Shown: positions 1-6,162 of the stretch, one piece after another
Numbering within the stretch: the stretch's first letter is position 1
How the letters are laid out: the number at the start of each line of letters is the position of its first letter
Assembly: GCA_002780805.1 (NCBI GenBank)
Contig: PEUD01000053.1
Coordinates: 1 to 11,548, forward strand
DNA length: 11,548 bases
Source: Candidatus Omnitrophica bacterium CG02_land_8_20_14_3_00__42_8
GTDB lineage: Bacteria > Omnitrophota > Gorgyraeia > Gorgyraeales > Gorgyraeaceae
Direction: 5' to 3'
Made by a program: the position numbers and the translations under genes
Notes under the pieces: generated by a model
What the model was told of the DNA's origin: nothing
The model's database searches: none
What the model saw: the letters and a program-made list of their open reading frames with translations, nothing else

Positions 1-699
1 CACAGTCTGATTGCAAATTTTATGGAAGATGCTGATGCAAGGGAATTATCAAAGAAGATACTGGCGATGCAGGAAGAGGAAAGACACAGGATATCGCGGG
101 ATCTTCATGACGAGATAGGCCAATTCTCGGTATCCCTTGGCTCAGCATTGAACATAATTGAAAAAGAAATAGAAAAACGCAATTTCGACACAACCCTCCG
201 TTTAATAAAAGACGCAAAAAGAACCCTGACAGATACGACAAATAAAATCAGGACGCTTTTTATAGATTTGAGGCCCGCAGAGTTAGACATGCTCGGGCTT
301 CCTTCTGTTTTGCGCGAACTTTTCTCGCATTACACAAAGTCATACCCCTTAAATATAAAATTCAGGGAGAATATGGGCAATATCCGCATTAAAGATGACG
401 TGGCCATAACTCTGTACAGGGTTATTCAGGAGGCATTCAATAATATAGTAAAACACGCAAAGGCAAAAAATGTGAAGATAGATTTATTGCTTAAGAAAGG
501 CGAGATAAATTTTACAATAGAAGACGACGGGACAGGGTTTGACGCAGACGCATTTTTCAAAGAAGCAAATGTGGGTAAATTCGGCTTGGCCGGCATGAAA
601 GAGCGGGTGGATTTACTGAATGGGAAGTTTTTATTGCAGTCTAAATTTAAAAATGGGACAAAGATAACCGTGGTTTTTCCAATAATCGAAGAGATGTGA
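1..699 (+). CDS. NarL-type sensor histidine kinase, C-terminal part (5' end outside window)
   Basis: This is the cytoplasmic transmitter part of a two-component histidine kinase that would autophosphorylate and pass phosphate to the next gene's product. The frame is open to base 1, so the N-terminal sensor part lies outside the window; the in-frame ATG at 22 is probably internal. Numbering from that ATG, a HisKA_3 dimerisation/phosphoacceptor region carries RISRDLHDEIGQ with the phospho-His at about 29, and LRPAELDMLGL follows at 83-93. A HATPase_c domain follows with an N-box (EAFNNIVKHA, about 137-146), a G1 box (DDGTGF, 168-173) and a G2-like GLAGMKER (188-195). These are hallmarks of the NarX/DegS/LiaS class. 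The stop codon overlaps the next gene's possible GTG start. The signal sensed cannot be deduced because the sensor domain is missing. The class is secure; the role in glycogen control is inferred from position only. Confidence 0.93.
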   Translation, partial: HSLIANFMEDADARELSKKILAMQEEERHRISRDLHDEIGQFSVSLGSALNIIEKEIEKRNFDTTLRLIKDAKRTLTDTTNKIRTLFIDLRPAELDMLGLPSVLRELFSHYTKSYPLNIKFRENMGNIRIKDDVAITLYRVIQEAFNNIVKHAKAKNVKIDLLLKKGEINFTIEDDGTGFDADAFFKEANVGKFGLAGMKERVDLLNGKFLLQSKFKNGTKITVVFPIIEEM

Positions 700-1352
700 A
701 TATGGCTATAACAGTTGTGCTGGTAGATGACCATGCGATAGTGAGACAGGGCCTTGGCGCGGTAATATCCCAGGAGCAGGATATAAAGGTTATTGCGGAG
801 GCGTCAAACGGCAAGGAGGCCGTGGATATAGCCAAGAAAGATCCGGCAGACATATTTATAATTGATATAACCATGCCGATATTAAACGGCCTTGAGGCGT
901 CCAGCCAGATCATGCAGATTAATCCCTGGAACAGGATAATCATACTCAGCATGCACGATAACAGGGTATTTATAGAAAGGGCTTTAAATTTAGGAATAAG
1001 AGGGTATGTATTAAAAGATTCAGCGGCTGACGAGATAATACAGGCCATACGCGCGGTTTACAAGGATGAATATTTCCTAAGCCCAAGGATATCTACGTTT
1101 GTAATACAGGATTATATTGATTCAAAAGGCCGGAAGATAGGAGAAAAAAAGATAGTAAGCCTTACGGAAAGAGAAAGAGAGATTCTACAGTTAGTTGTTG
1201 AAGGATATACGAACAAAGAAGTTGCCATGCATCTCAAGATTGCTTTAAAAACCGCGCTTGCCCATAGAAACAATATAATGCAGAAATTGGGCATTCATCG
1301 TCAGGCAGACCTCATCAGGTATGCACTCAAAGAAGGTATAACCACTATATAG
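696..1352 (+). CDS. NarL/FixJ-family response regulator (REC + LuxR HTH)
   Basis: This is the DNA-binding response regulator partner of the upstream kinase. Numbered from the GTG at 696, the receiver domain has the acidic pair D11-D12, the phospho-acceptor D57 (FIIDITMP), S85 and the conserved K107 (GYVLKDSA). A LuxR/GerE helix-turn-helix follows at about 153-215 (LTEREREILQLVVEGYTNKEVA, then KLGIHRQADLIRYAL, given in two parts). The usual KTVEAHR segment reads KTALAHR, a small departure. GTG at 696 overlaps the kinase stop in a GTGA arrangement; ATG at 702, with GAAGAG eight bases upstream, is an equally good start and gives a protein two residues shorter. The gene ends just before a nested inverted repeat and promoter, so the glycogen-binding gene downstream is an obvious candidate target. 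That regulatory link is inference. Confidence 0.95.
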   Translation: MNMAITVVLVDDHAIVRQGLGAVISQEQDIKVIAEASNGKEAVDIAKKDPADIFIIDITMPILNGLEASSQIMQINPWNRIIILSMHDNRVFIERALNLGIRGYVLKDSAADEIIQAIRAVYKDEYFLSPRISTFVIQDYIDSKGRKIGEKKIVSLTEREREILQLVVEGYTNKEVAMHLKIALKTALAHRNNIMQKLGIHRQADLIRYALKEGITTI

Positions 1353-1364
1353 TGTGTAAGAAAA

Positions 1365-1413
1365 AAAGCCCCTTAAAATAGGTATTTGTACCTATTTACA
1401 AATATTGGGCTTT
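1365..1413. repeat. Nested inverted repeats between regulator and CBM48 gene
   Basis: Three overlapping dyads are visible. The outer arms AAAGCCC (1365-1371) and GGGCTTT (1407-1413) pair. Inside, AAATAGGTA (1376-1384) and TACCTATTT (1389-1397) form a perfect 9-bp dyad around TTTG. ATTTGTA (1384-1390) and TACAAAT (1397-1403) form a competing 7-bp dyad. In RNA the outer stem could end transcription of the regulator, weakly on the + strand because only TTTCT follows; on the - strand it would be followed by seven Ts. As DNA, the 9-bp dyad overlaps the -35 of the predicted promoter, where an activator would bind. Which role is real cannot be told from sequence. Confidence 0.6.
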
Positions 1414-1423
1414 CTGGTAACAT
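1395..1423 (+). promoter_or_regulatory. Predicted sigma-70-like promoter for the CBM48 gene
   Basis: TTTACA (1395-1400, 5 of 6 to the -35 consensus) is separated by exactly 17 bases from TAACAT (1418-1423, 4 of 6 to the -10). Transcription would start near 1430, giving a leader of about 42 bases. It is the only intergenic space before the CBM48 gene, which supports the prediction. Confidence 0.5.
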
Positions 1424-1431
1424 CTGGGCTC

Positions 1432-1449
1432 GCGTGATTGGCGTCACGC
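1432..1449. promoter_or_regulatory. CRP/FNR-superfamily-like palindrome in the leader
   Basis: GCGTGA and TCACGC flank six bases. The inner five-base half-sites (CGTGA, N6, TCACG) match the spacing of CRP-family operators (TGTGA-N6-TCACA). It lies just after the predicted transcription start and 9 bases before the Shine-Dalgarno sequence, so a bound protein would be expected to repress. In RNA it is also a 6-bp hairpin. One match of this size can occur by chance. Confidence 0.4.
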
Positions 1450-1458
1450 AACAAAAAA

Positions 1459-1467
1459 AGGAGGAGG
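1459..1467 (+). promoter_or_regulatory. Very strong ribosome binding site of CBM48 gene
   Basis: AGGAGGAGG lies four bases before the ATG at 1472, after an A-rich stretch. It fixes the start codon and predicts high translation, consistent with an abundant small protein; the other genes here have weaker or no visible Shine-Dalgarno sequences. Confidence 0.75.
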
Positions 1468-1471
1468 AAAA

Positions 1472-1747
1472 ATGGCTATTAATAAATGTTCGCCAAAAAA
1501 AGTGACTTTTAAGGTAAGTGCGCCGGATGCAAAGGACGTCCGCCTGGCAGGGGATTTTAATTCATGGGACGCATCCAGCACTTCTCTTAAAAAATCCAAA
1601 GATGGGGTATGGAAAAGAGATCTATCCCTTAAGCCCGGTCGTTATGAGTATAAATATTTGGTTGACGGCCAGTGGCAGAGAGACTCTTTCAATAATCTTT
1701 TCGTAGTAAATACTTTCGGCACAGAAAACTCAGTTATAGAGCTCTAA
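1472..1747 (+). CDS. Stand-alone CBM48 (isoamylase N / AMPK-beta-like) glycogen-binding protein
   Basis: This 91-residue protein is almost entirely one carbohydrate-binding E-set domain of the CBM48 / AMPK-beta glycogen-binding type. Visible signatures are VRLAGDFNSWD (23-33) with the aromatic W32, GVWKRDL (45-51) with W47, PGRYEYKYLVDGQW (55-68), DSFNN (71-75) and the closing GTENSVIEL (83-91). There is no catalytic domain, signal peptide or membrane segment, so it should be a cytoplasmic binder of alpha-1,4-glucan. Single-domain members are known next to glycogen genes, but their exact function is unclear; coating or scaffolding the glycogen granule is an inference. It has its own promoter, a very strong ribosome binding site and a terminator of its own, so it may be made in excess over the downstream enzymes. 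Confidence 0.93.
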   Translation: MAINKCSPKKVTFKVSAPDAKDVRLAGDFNSWDASSTSLKKSKDGVWKRDLSLKPGRYEYKYLVDGQWQRDSFNNLFVVNTFGTENSVIEL

Positions 1748-1790
1748 GGTTACACTCTGACATTGTCAAAGTGTAACCTTATTTTTATTT
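1748..1790 (+). terminator. Intrinsic terminator after CBM48 gene
   Basis: GGTTACACT (1748-1756) pairs with AGTGTAACC (1770-1778). After one mismatch, TGAC (1758-1761) pairs with GTCA (1765-1768) around a three-base loop. The T-rich tail TTATTTTTATTT follows directly. It begins right after the stop codon. The next gene starts 12 bases after the tail, leaving no room for a separate promoter, so read-through or an upstream promoter must supply the downstream genes. Confidence 0.9.
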
Positions 1791-1802
1791 AGGCGGGGGA
1801 AT

Positions 1803-2963
1803 ATGCGCATAGCGATATTTTCGTGGGAATCCATGCACTCTATTTGCGTGGGCGGGGTTGGCGTGCACGTTACAGAACTTGCGGCCGCCCTTGAGCGTAA
1901 AGGCAATGAAGTGCATGTTTTTACGCGGCTCGGAAGCCCTGATCAGGCATGGTACGAGCGCATTCACGGTGTGCATTACCACAGGTGCCCTTTTAGCCAG
2001 AGCCCTGATTTTGTGGAAGAAATAAACAACATGTGCCGCGCCTTTACGGATGTATTTTTTCAGACGGAAAATGTCACAGGGCCGTTCGATGTAATTCATA
2101 GCCATGATTGGCTTGCGTCAAATGCGCTTGTCTGGATAAAACAGGTAAGGCCTTGCAAAGCTGTTCTTACAATCCATTCAACTGAATACGGCAGGTGCGG
2201 GAATAATTTCAATGACGGAAATTCCGCGAGGATCAGGGACCATGAAAGGCATGGCACGTACTGCGCTGACCATGTGATAGCCGTGTCAAAGGCTATTAAA
2301 GGAGAAATACAATGGATGTATAACTTGCCTGACTGGAAGGTGGATGTGGTATATAACGGCGTTAATTACAGGAATTTTGACGGGTGGATAGACCCGGGCG
2401 CTGTCCGGCGTCATTACGGAATAGGGCCCATGGATCCCATGGCGCTTTTTGTGGGCAGGATTGTTTATCAAAAAGGCCCGGATCTTTTGATAGAGGCTAT
2501 TCCACATATACTTAAATATTACAGTAACGCGAAGTTTGTTTTTGTGGGAGACGGAGAGATGCGCTGGGGCGTGGAAGACAGGGCGAAACAAATCAACGTT
2601 CATCACGCTACAAGGTTCATAGGTTTTAACAACGGCTGGAAACTTAGGGACCTCTATAAAGCGGCAGATGTTGTGTGCATGCCCTCGAGGAACGAGCCTT
2701 TTGGGCTGGTTCTATTAGAGGCGTGGAGCGCAGGAAAACCTGTGGTAGCTACTTCAAACGGCGGGCCGGGCGAGATAATCTGGCACGATATTACGGGTTT
2801 AAAGATATACGCAAATCCTGAATCGATAGCGTGGGGGATAGAAACCATATTTTCGGATTTTGACCATGCAAGGTGGATGGGTCATAATGGCAGGATTGCA
2901 GTTGAAACCGCTTTTTCCTGGGATGTGGTAGCTGGCCAGGTCATGGATGTGTATGGCAGGTAA
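1803..2963 (+). CDS. GT4 glycosyltransferase, glycogen synthase-like
   Basis: This retaining GT-B-fold glycosyltransferase is predicted to add glucose from a nucleotide sugar to an alpha-1,4-glucan or acceptor. The N-terminal Rossmann-like domain opens with MRIAIFSWES and the glycine loop GGVGVH (17-22), with HSHDWLA (99-105) and TIHSTEYG (123-130) further on. The C-terminal nucleotide-binding domain has FVGRIVYQKG (216-225) and the GT4 E-x7-E motif (NEPFGLVLLE, E298 and E306). At 386 residues it matches GT4 synthases such as the actinobacterial glycogen synthase / maltose-1-phosphate synthase (GlgM) group, and it differs from the GT5 GlgA in this same locus. Donor (ADP- or UDP-glucose) and acceptor (glycogen, or glucose-1-phosphate as in GlgM) cannot be read from the sequence. 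A G-rich stretch (GGCGGGGGA) precedes the ATG. The 3' end overlaps the DUF4912 gene. Confidence 0.88.
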   Translation: MRIAIFSWESMHSICVGGVGVHVTELAAALERKGNEVHVFTRLGSPDQAWYERIHGVHYHRCPFSQSPDFVEEINNMCRAFTDVFFQTENVTGPFDVIHSHDWLASNALVWIKQVRPCKAVLTIHSTEYGRCGNNFNDGNSARIRDHERHGTYCADHVIAVSKAIKGEIQWMYNLPDWKVDVVYNGVNYRNFDGWIDPGAVRRHYGIGPMDPMALFVGRIVYQKGPDLLIEAIPHILKYYSNAKFVFVGDGEMRWGVEDRAKQINVHHATRFIGFNNGWKLRDLYKAADVVCMPSRNEPFGLVLLEAWSAGKPVVATSNGGPGEIIWHDITGLKIYANPESIAWGIETIFSDFDHARWMGHNGRIAVETAFSWDVVAGQVMDVYGR

Positions 2964-4272
2964 AAAAATAAAACTTAAAAAAAGAGCGCCCATAGAGCGC
3001 ATTTATAAAAACGGCAGAGAGGCTATTGTCAAAAACATGAAAAGAAAGGTAAAAATCAAACCTTTACCTTCCGCTGTCTCTAAACCTTTGACTGCCGCAC
3101 CAGAGCCATCCTGCGCGATACAGGATCGTAAAAGCGTGCCGCGGCCTATGACGCTGAATGAATATGAGCTTCCTTCCTACGATGCCGTGTCAAGAATTAC
3201 TTTGATACCAAAGGACCCTTTGTGGATATACGCTTACTGGGAAATAGCGGATAGTTCAATAGAGGACGTAAAGCGCCAGTTAGGCGGAAATCTGGACGGC
3301 ACCAGGTTTGTCGTGCGCATGTATGATGTGACGTGTAAAGATTTTAACGGCTTTAATGCCAATCATTGGTTTGACATAGAAGTAGGCCGTCATTCCAATA
3401 ACTGGTATATAAATCTTTGGAACGATAACGCGTCATATTGCGGCGAGATAGGCATAGTTCACAATTCCGGAAGATTTTTTCCAATGGCCAGGTCTAATTT
3501 TGTGCATACCCCGGCCTCCGGTTCATCCAACAGATTTGAAGAGATATGGATGGATCTTAGTCAGGAAGAAGGCGGGGGAGAGGTAACTTCCATGATGGCC
3601 GAAAAAGCTGCCGGCCCCGAGCCCCTCGGCGGAGTTTATCCCGAGCGAAGTCGAGGGACTCCGGATAAACTCCGTCGAGGGGTTCAATACGATACAGCAG
3701 GCAGATTTAGCTATTCCAGCGTGTCTAAGAGAAGAAAGATTTATCTTACCGAAGCGGATTTAAGAGCGTATTATAGTAAATTTTCTCCTTTATTAAGAGA
3801 GATAATGTTTTCCCGTATTTCCAGAAAAAAACTGTATAAATACCTCTATTCCGATATGTCTGGCAAAGAATCTGGCAAAGAGTCTGGCAAAGAATGGAAA
3901 GATATAGTTTATTTTAGAAGGCTCGCAGGCGCAAATTACGGCAGAAAGGTCATGATTGGCGCTTCTGAATTCACATATCTCGGCGGAAGCGAGAATATCA
4001 TGGGCGGTGCAAGCGAATCTGTACAACCGGAGAAAAAACGCAAATTCTTTTTTGAGATCGGGACAGAACTTATAGTTTATGGCCGCACTGAGCCTGACGC
4101 AGAGGTTAAGCTTGGCGATAAAAAAGTTAATCTCAGGCCTGACGGAACTTTCAGCATGAGATTTTCTCTTCCGGACGGAAAAATAGAGCTGCCTTTTACC
4201 GCAACTTCGAATGATAAAATAGAAACAAGAAAGATAGAAACTACAGTAAAACGTAGCACCGTTTCAAAATAA
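2947..4272 (+). CDS. DUF4912-domain protein with repeat-derived insert and C-terminal beta domain
   Basis: This 441-residue protein has unknown biochemical function. A lysine/arginine-rich N-terminus (residues 1-40) and a linker precede a DUF4912 domain at about 74-205, recognised by LPSYDAVSRITLIPKDP followed by LWIYAYWEI, and later by WYINLW and GRFFPMARSN. DUF4912 proteins are often found beside GH57 and glycogen synthase genes, and an Ig-like, possibly glycan-related fold is assumed. A repeat insert (226-245) and a low-complexity SGKESGKESGKE stretch (305-316) follow. The last 70 residues (FFFEIGTELIVYGR, then GTFSMRFSLPDGK) look like a second all-beta domain. No signal peptide is seen. 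The start could be ATG 2947 or ATG 2953, both overlapping the GT4 gene end, which suggests translational coupling. The N-terminus resembles nucleic-acid-binding tails, but that is only composition. Confidence 0.85.
   Translation: MCMAGKKIKLKKRAPIERIYKNGREAIVKNMKRKVKIKPLPSAVSKPLTAAPEPSCAIQDRKSVPRPMTLNEYELPSYDAVSRITLIPKDPLWIYAYWEIADSSIEDVKRQLGGNLDGTRFVVRMYDVTCKDFNGFNANHWFDIEVGRHSNNWYINLWNDNASYCGEIGIVHNSGRFFPMARSNFVHTPASGSSNRFEEIWMDLSQEEGGGEVTSMMAEKAAGPEPLGGVYPERSRGTPDKLRRGVQYDTAGRFSYSSVSKRRKIYLTEADLRAYYSKFSPLLREIMFSRISRKKLYKYLYSDMSGKESGKESGKEWKDIVYFRRLAGANYGRKVMIGASEFTYLGGSENIMGGASESVQPEKKRKFFFEIGTELIVYGRTEPDAEVKLGDKKVNLRPDGTFSMRFSLPDGKIELPFTATSNDKIETRKIETTVKRSTVSK
3622..3682. repeat. Palindromic repeat element inside DUF4912 coding sequence
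   Basis: Two 20-base arms (3622-3641 and 3663-3682) are inverted copies with 19 of 20 matches. They flank a 21-base loop that contains CGAGCGAAGTCGAG. The element is read in frame as residues 226-245 (PLGGVYPERSRGTPDKLRRG) between two conserved parts of the protein. The sequence is more GC-rich than its surroundings. It looks like an inserted interspersed repeat. Confidence 0.85.
3859..3894 (+). repeat. Three 12-bp tandem repeats in DUF4912 gene
   Basis: TCTGGCAAAGAA (3859-3870), TCTGGCAAAGAG (3871-3882) and TCTGGCAAAGAA (3883-3894) encode three SGKE units. Only one base differs among copies, so the array is young or still slipping; copy-number changes would keep the frame. Confidence 0.9.
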
Positions 4273-4280
4273 CCCATACA

Positions 4281-4378
4281 ATATTGTTCGAGCGACCCGC
4301 CATTGTTTCTGTGGCGGGGAGTCGAGAACTTCTCGACTCTGTGTACATATATAGCCTGCATGATCGCTCGAAGAATAT
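4281..4378. repeat. Branched palindromic repeat element A before GH57 branching enzyme
   Basis: The outer arms ATATTGTTCGAGCGA (4281-4295) and TCGCTCGAAGAATAT (4364-4378) pair at 14 of 15 positions. Inside are two more hairpins: CCCGCCA (4296-4302) with TGGCGGG (4312-4318), and a perfect pair GAGTCGAGAA (4319-4328) with TTCTCGACTC (4330-4339). Together they can fold as a three-way junction. Parts recur elsewhere in the window: 4293-4315 at 7587-7609 in inverted orientation, and 4330-4354 at 5987-6011. The element fills nearly the whole gap between the DUF4912 and GH57 genes. No T-tract follows, so it is not a classical terminator. Confidence 0.8.
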
Positions 4379-4391
4379 CGAACCACTTATT

Positions 4392-6011
4392 ATGCACAAA
4401 GGTTATCTTTGTTTAGTACTTCACGCGCATCTTCCGTTTGTCAGGCATCCCGAGGAGGAGAATTTTCTCGAGGAGAACTGGCTCTACGAGGCCATTACAG
4501 AAACTTACATACCGTTTATACAAGTTTTTGAAAAATTAATAGAAGACCGCGTGATATTCCGCATAACAATGTCCCTGACGCCTACTTTGGCGTCCATGCT
4601 GCAGGACGAGCTTCTCCAGAATAGATATATAAGGCATATAAATAAATTAATTGAACTTGCTGAAAAAGAGGTCCAGCGTACGGGCTATGACCCTAAATTC
4701 CACAGCCTCGCTTTGATGTATTACAGGAGGTTTGTGGAAGCAAGGGATATCTTTGTAGATAAATATAAGAAAGATTTAGTAGCCGCGTTTAAAAAATTCC
4801 AGGACCTAGGTTATGTCGAGATACTTGCTTCGTGCGCCACTCACGGATTCATGCCTATCTTAAGCGTTAATCCTTCTGACGCCCAGGCTCAGGTAAAAGT
4901 GGGAGTGGACCATTATAAAAAAACGTTTGGCAGGGACCCTGTTGGGTTTTGGCTTCCTGAATGCGGATATACACCCGGCGTTGATAATTTTTTAGCAGAA
5001 GCAGGGATTAAATATTTCTTTGTGGATTCGCACGGTATCATAAATGCGGATCCCGCTCCAAGATATAACGTCTATGCGCCTTTATACTGTCCTTCAGGTG
5101 TTGCCGCATTCGGAAGAGACTCGGAATCTTCCAAGCAGGTCTGGAGTTCAAAAGAGGGTTACCCCGGAGACCCTGATTACAGGGAATATTACAGGGATAT
5201 AGGGCATGAGTTGGAATATGAGTATATAAAACCTTATATCCATCCGATCGGATTCAGGATCAATACAGGGCTTAAATACTGGAGGATAACAGGGAATACT
5301 GACCATAAGGAGCCGTATGTGCCTGAATGGGCAAAGGAAAAAGCAGCGACGCATGCGGGCAATTTTATGTTTAACCGCGAGAAGCAGGTAGAACATGCTG
5401 CGTATCATATGGACAGAAAACCCATAATCGTCTCTCCTTACGACGCGGAGTTGTTCGGGCACTGGTGGTTTGAGGGCCCGATGTGGATTGATTTTTTGAT
5501 ACGCAAGATTACATATGACCAAAAAACGATAAAACTTGCCACTCCGTCGGATTATCTAAAGGAATACCCTGTTAACCAGTTGTCTGTCCCTTCAATATCC
5601 ACGTGGGGATATAAAGGCTATAACGAGGTCTGGCTGGAAGGAAGCAATGACTGGATTTACAGGCATCTGTATGCGGCGGGAGAGAGAATGAAAGAATTGG
5701 CAGAAAAATTTTCTGATTGCATAGAAAAGGGCGTAAATGACCTTGCCATGCGGGCTTTGAATCAGGCGGCGAGAGAGCTTCTTTTGGCGCAGGCGAGTGA
5801 CTGGCCGTTTATAATGAAAACAGGCACCATGGTGGAATACGCACAGAAAAGGGTAAAACTTCACATAAATAGATTTACGCATATCTATAAAGATATGCTG
5901 AGCGGTTCTGTTGATAAAGAGTGGCTTGAGGTGGTTGAATCAAGGGATAATATTTTTTCCGACATGGATTGCGCAAGATATTATAGTTCTCGACTGAGAT
6001 TACATGTATAG
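4392..6011 (+). CDS. GH57 1,4-alpha-glucan branching enzyme (DUF1957 C-terminus)
   Basis: This enzyme is predicted to cut alpha-1,4 chains and rejoin them by alpha-1,6 bonds, making glycogen branches. ATG 4392 gives 539 residues that begin in typical family style (MHKGYLCLVLHAHLPFVRHP). A longer frame from a TTG at 4284 would run through repeat element A and is rejected. GH57 motifs are HAHLPF (11-16), the nucleophile region GFWLPECGYTP (185-195, E190) and the acid/base region SPYDAELFGHWW (348-359, D351). Spacing agrees with TK1436-type branching enzymes (E183 and D354). The C-terminal helical DUF1957 domain is shown by ASDWPFIMKTGTMVEYA (468-484). No Shine-Dalgarno sequence is visible. The final residues (about SRLRLHV) and the stop codon fall inside repeat element B. 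Branching activity is assigned by family resemblance; hydrolytic relatives exist. Confidence 0.92.
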   Translation: MHKGYLCLVLHAHLPFVRHPEEENFLEENWLYEAITETYIPFIQVFEKLIEDRVIFRITMSLTPTLASMLQDELLQNRYIRHINKLIELAEKEVQRTGYDPKFHSLALMYYRRFVEARDIFVDKYKKDLVAAFKKFQDLGYVEILASCATHGFMPILSVNPSDAQAQVKVGVDHYKKTFGRDPVGFWLPECGYTPGVDNFLAEAGIKYFFVDSHGIINADPAPRYNVYAPLYCPSGVAAFGRDSESSKQVWSSKEGYPGDPDYREYYRDIGHELEYEYIKPYIHPIGFRINTGLKYWRITGNTDHKEPYVPEWAKEKAATHAGNFMFNREKQVEHAAYHMDRKPIIVSPYDAELFGHWWFEGPMWIDFLIRKITYDQKTIKLATPSDYLKEYPVNQLSVPSISTWGYKGYNEVWLEGSNDWIYRHLYAAGERMKELAEKFSDCIEKGVNDLAMRALNQAARELLLAQASDWPFIMKTGTMVEYAQKRVKLHINRFTHIYKDMLSGSVDKEWLEVVESRDNIFSDMDCARYYSSRLRLHV

Positions 6012-6148
6012 TCGAGTTGTCCGCTCGAACAGTATTGTATTGCAATGTCAGCATTGCCTGTTCGAATAGTAAGAGTATTGGAGAGGGCGTGAATTTCTAA
6101 TATTCTTCGAGCGGTAATGGGAGCAGGATATGAGAGCAGAGTCGAGAA
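5987..6148. repeat. Branched palindromic repeat element B, supplies the end of the branching enzyme gene
   Basis: Outermost arms TTCTCGACT (5987-5995) and AGTCGAGAA (6140-6148) are perfect inverted copies about 160 bases apart. Within them, CCGCTCGAA (6021-6029) pairs with TTCGAGCGG (6106-6114), TCGAACAG (6025-6032) with CTGTTCGA (6058-6065), GCAATG (6042-6047) with CATTGC (6052-6057), and AAGAGTATT (6071-6079) with AATATTCTT (6099-6107). Some of these pairings exclude each other. Bases 5987-6011 match 4330-4354 of element A (identical apart from a five-base block and one base), and the CGCTCGAA arms are inverted copies of those in A. No open reading frame of its own is seen, so it is MITE-like rather than an autonomous element. 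Confidence 0.7.
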
Positions 6149-6162
6149 GCAATCGAGGCAAA

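Noticed and set aside
1353..1471. Known riboswitch class (for example cyclic-di-GMP or glmS type)
   Set aside because: No conserved aptamer core was recognised; the simple dyads are better explained as operator sites or hairpins.
1785..2105. Minus-strand reading frame opposite the GT4 gene
   Set aside because: It mirrors a strongly conserved + strand gene and lacks any recognisable domain; other minus frames in the window are the same kind of shadow.
3622..3682. DUF4912 gene as a pseudogene because of the insertion
   Set aside because: The frame stays open through the element and the downstream part keeps sensible protein sequence.
4281..4378. tRNA gene because of the branched fold
   Set aside because: No acceptor stem with discriminator, no T-loop consensus and no anticodon arm of correct size.
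4284..4391. Upstream extension of the GH57 branching enzyme from a TTG codon
   Set aside because: The added residues come from repeat element A, and the family-typical N-terminus starts at ATG 4392.
6130..6162. ATG 6130 as start of GH57 no. 2
   Set aside because: It has a fair GGAG site but encodes mostly repeat-element sequence; kept only as an alternative to ATG 6163.
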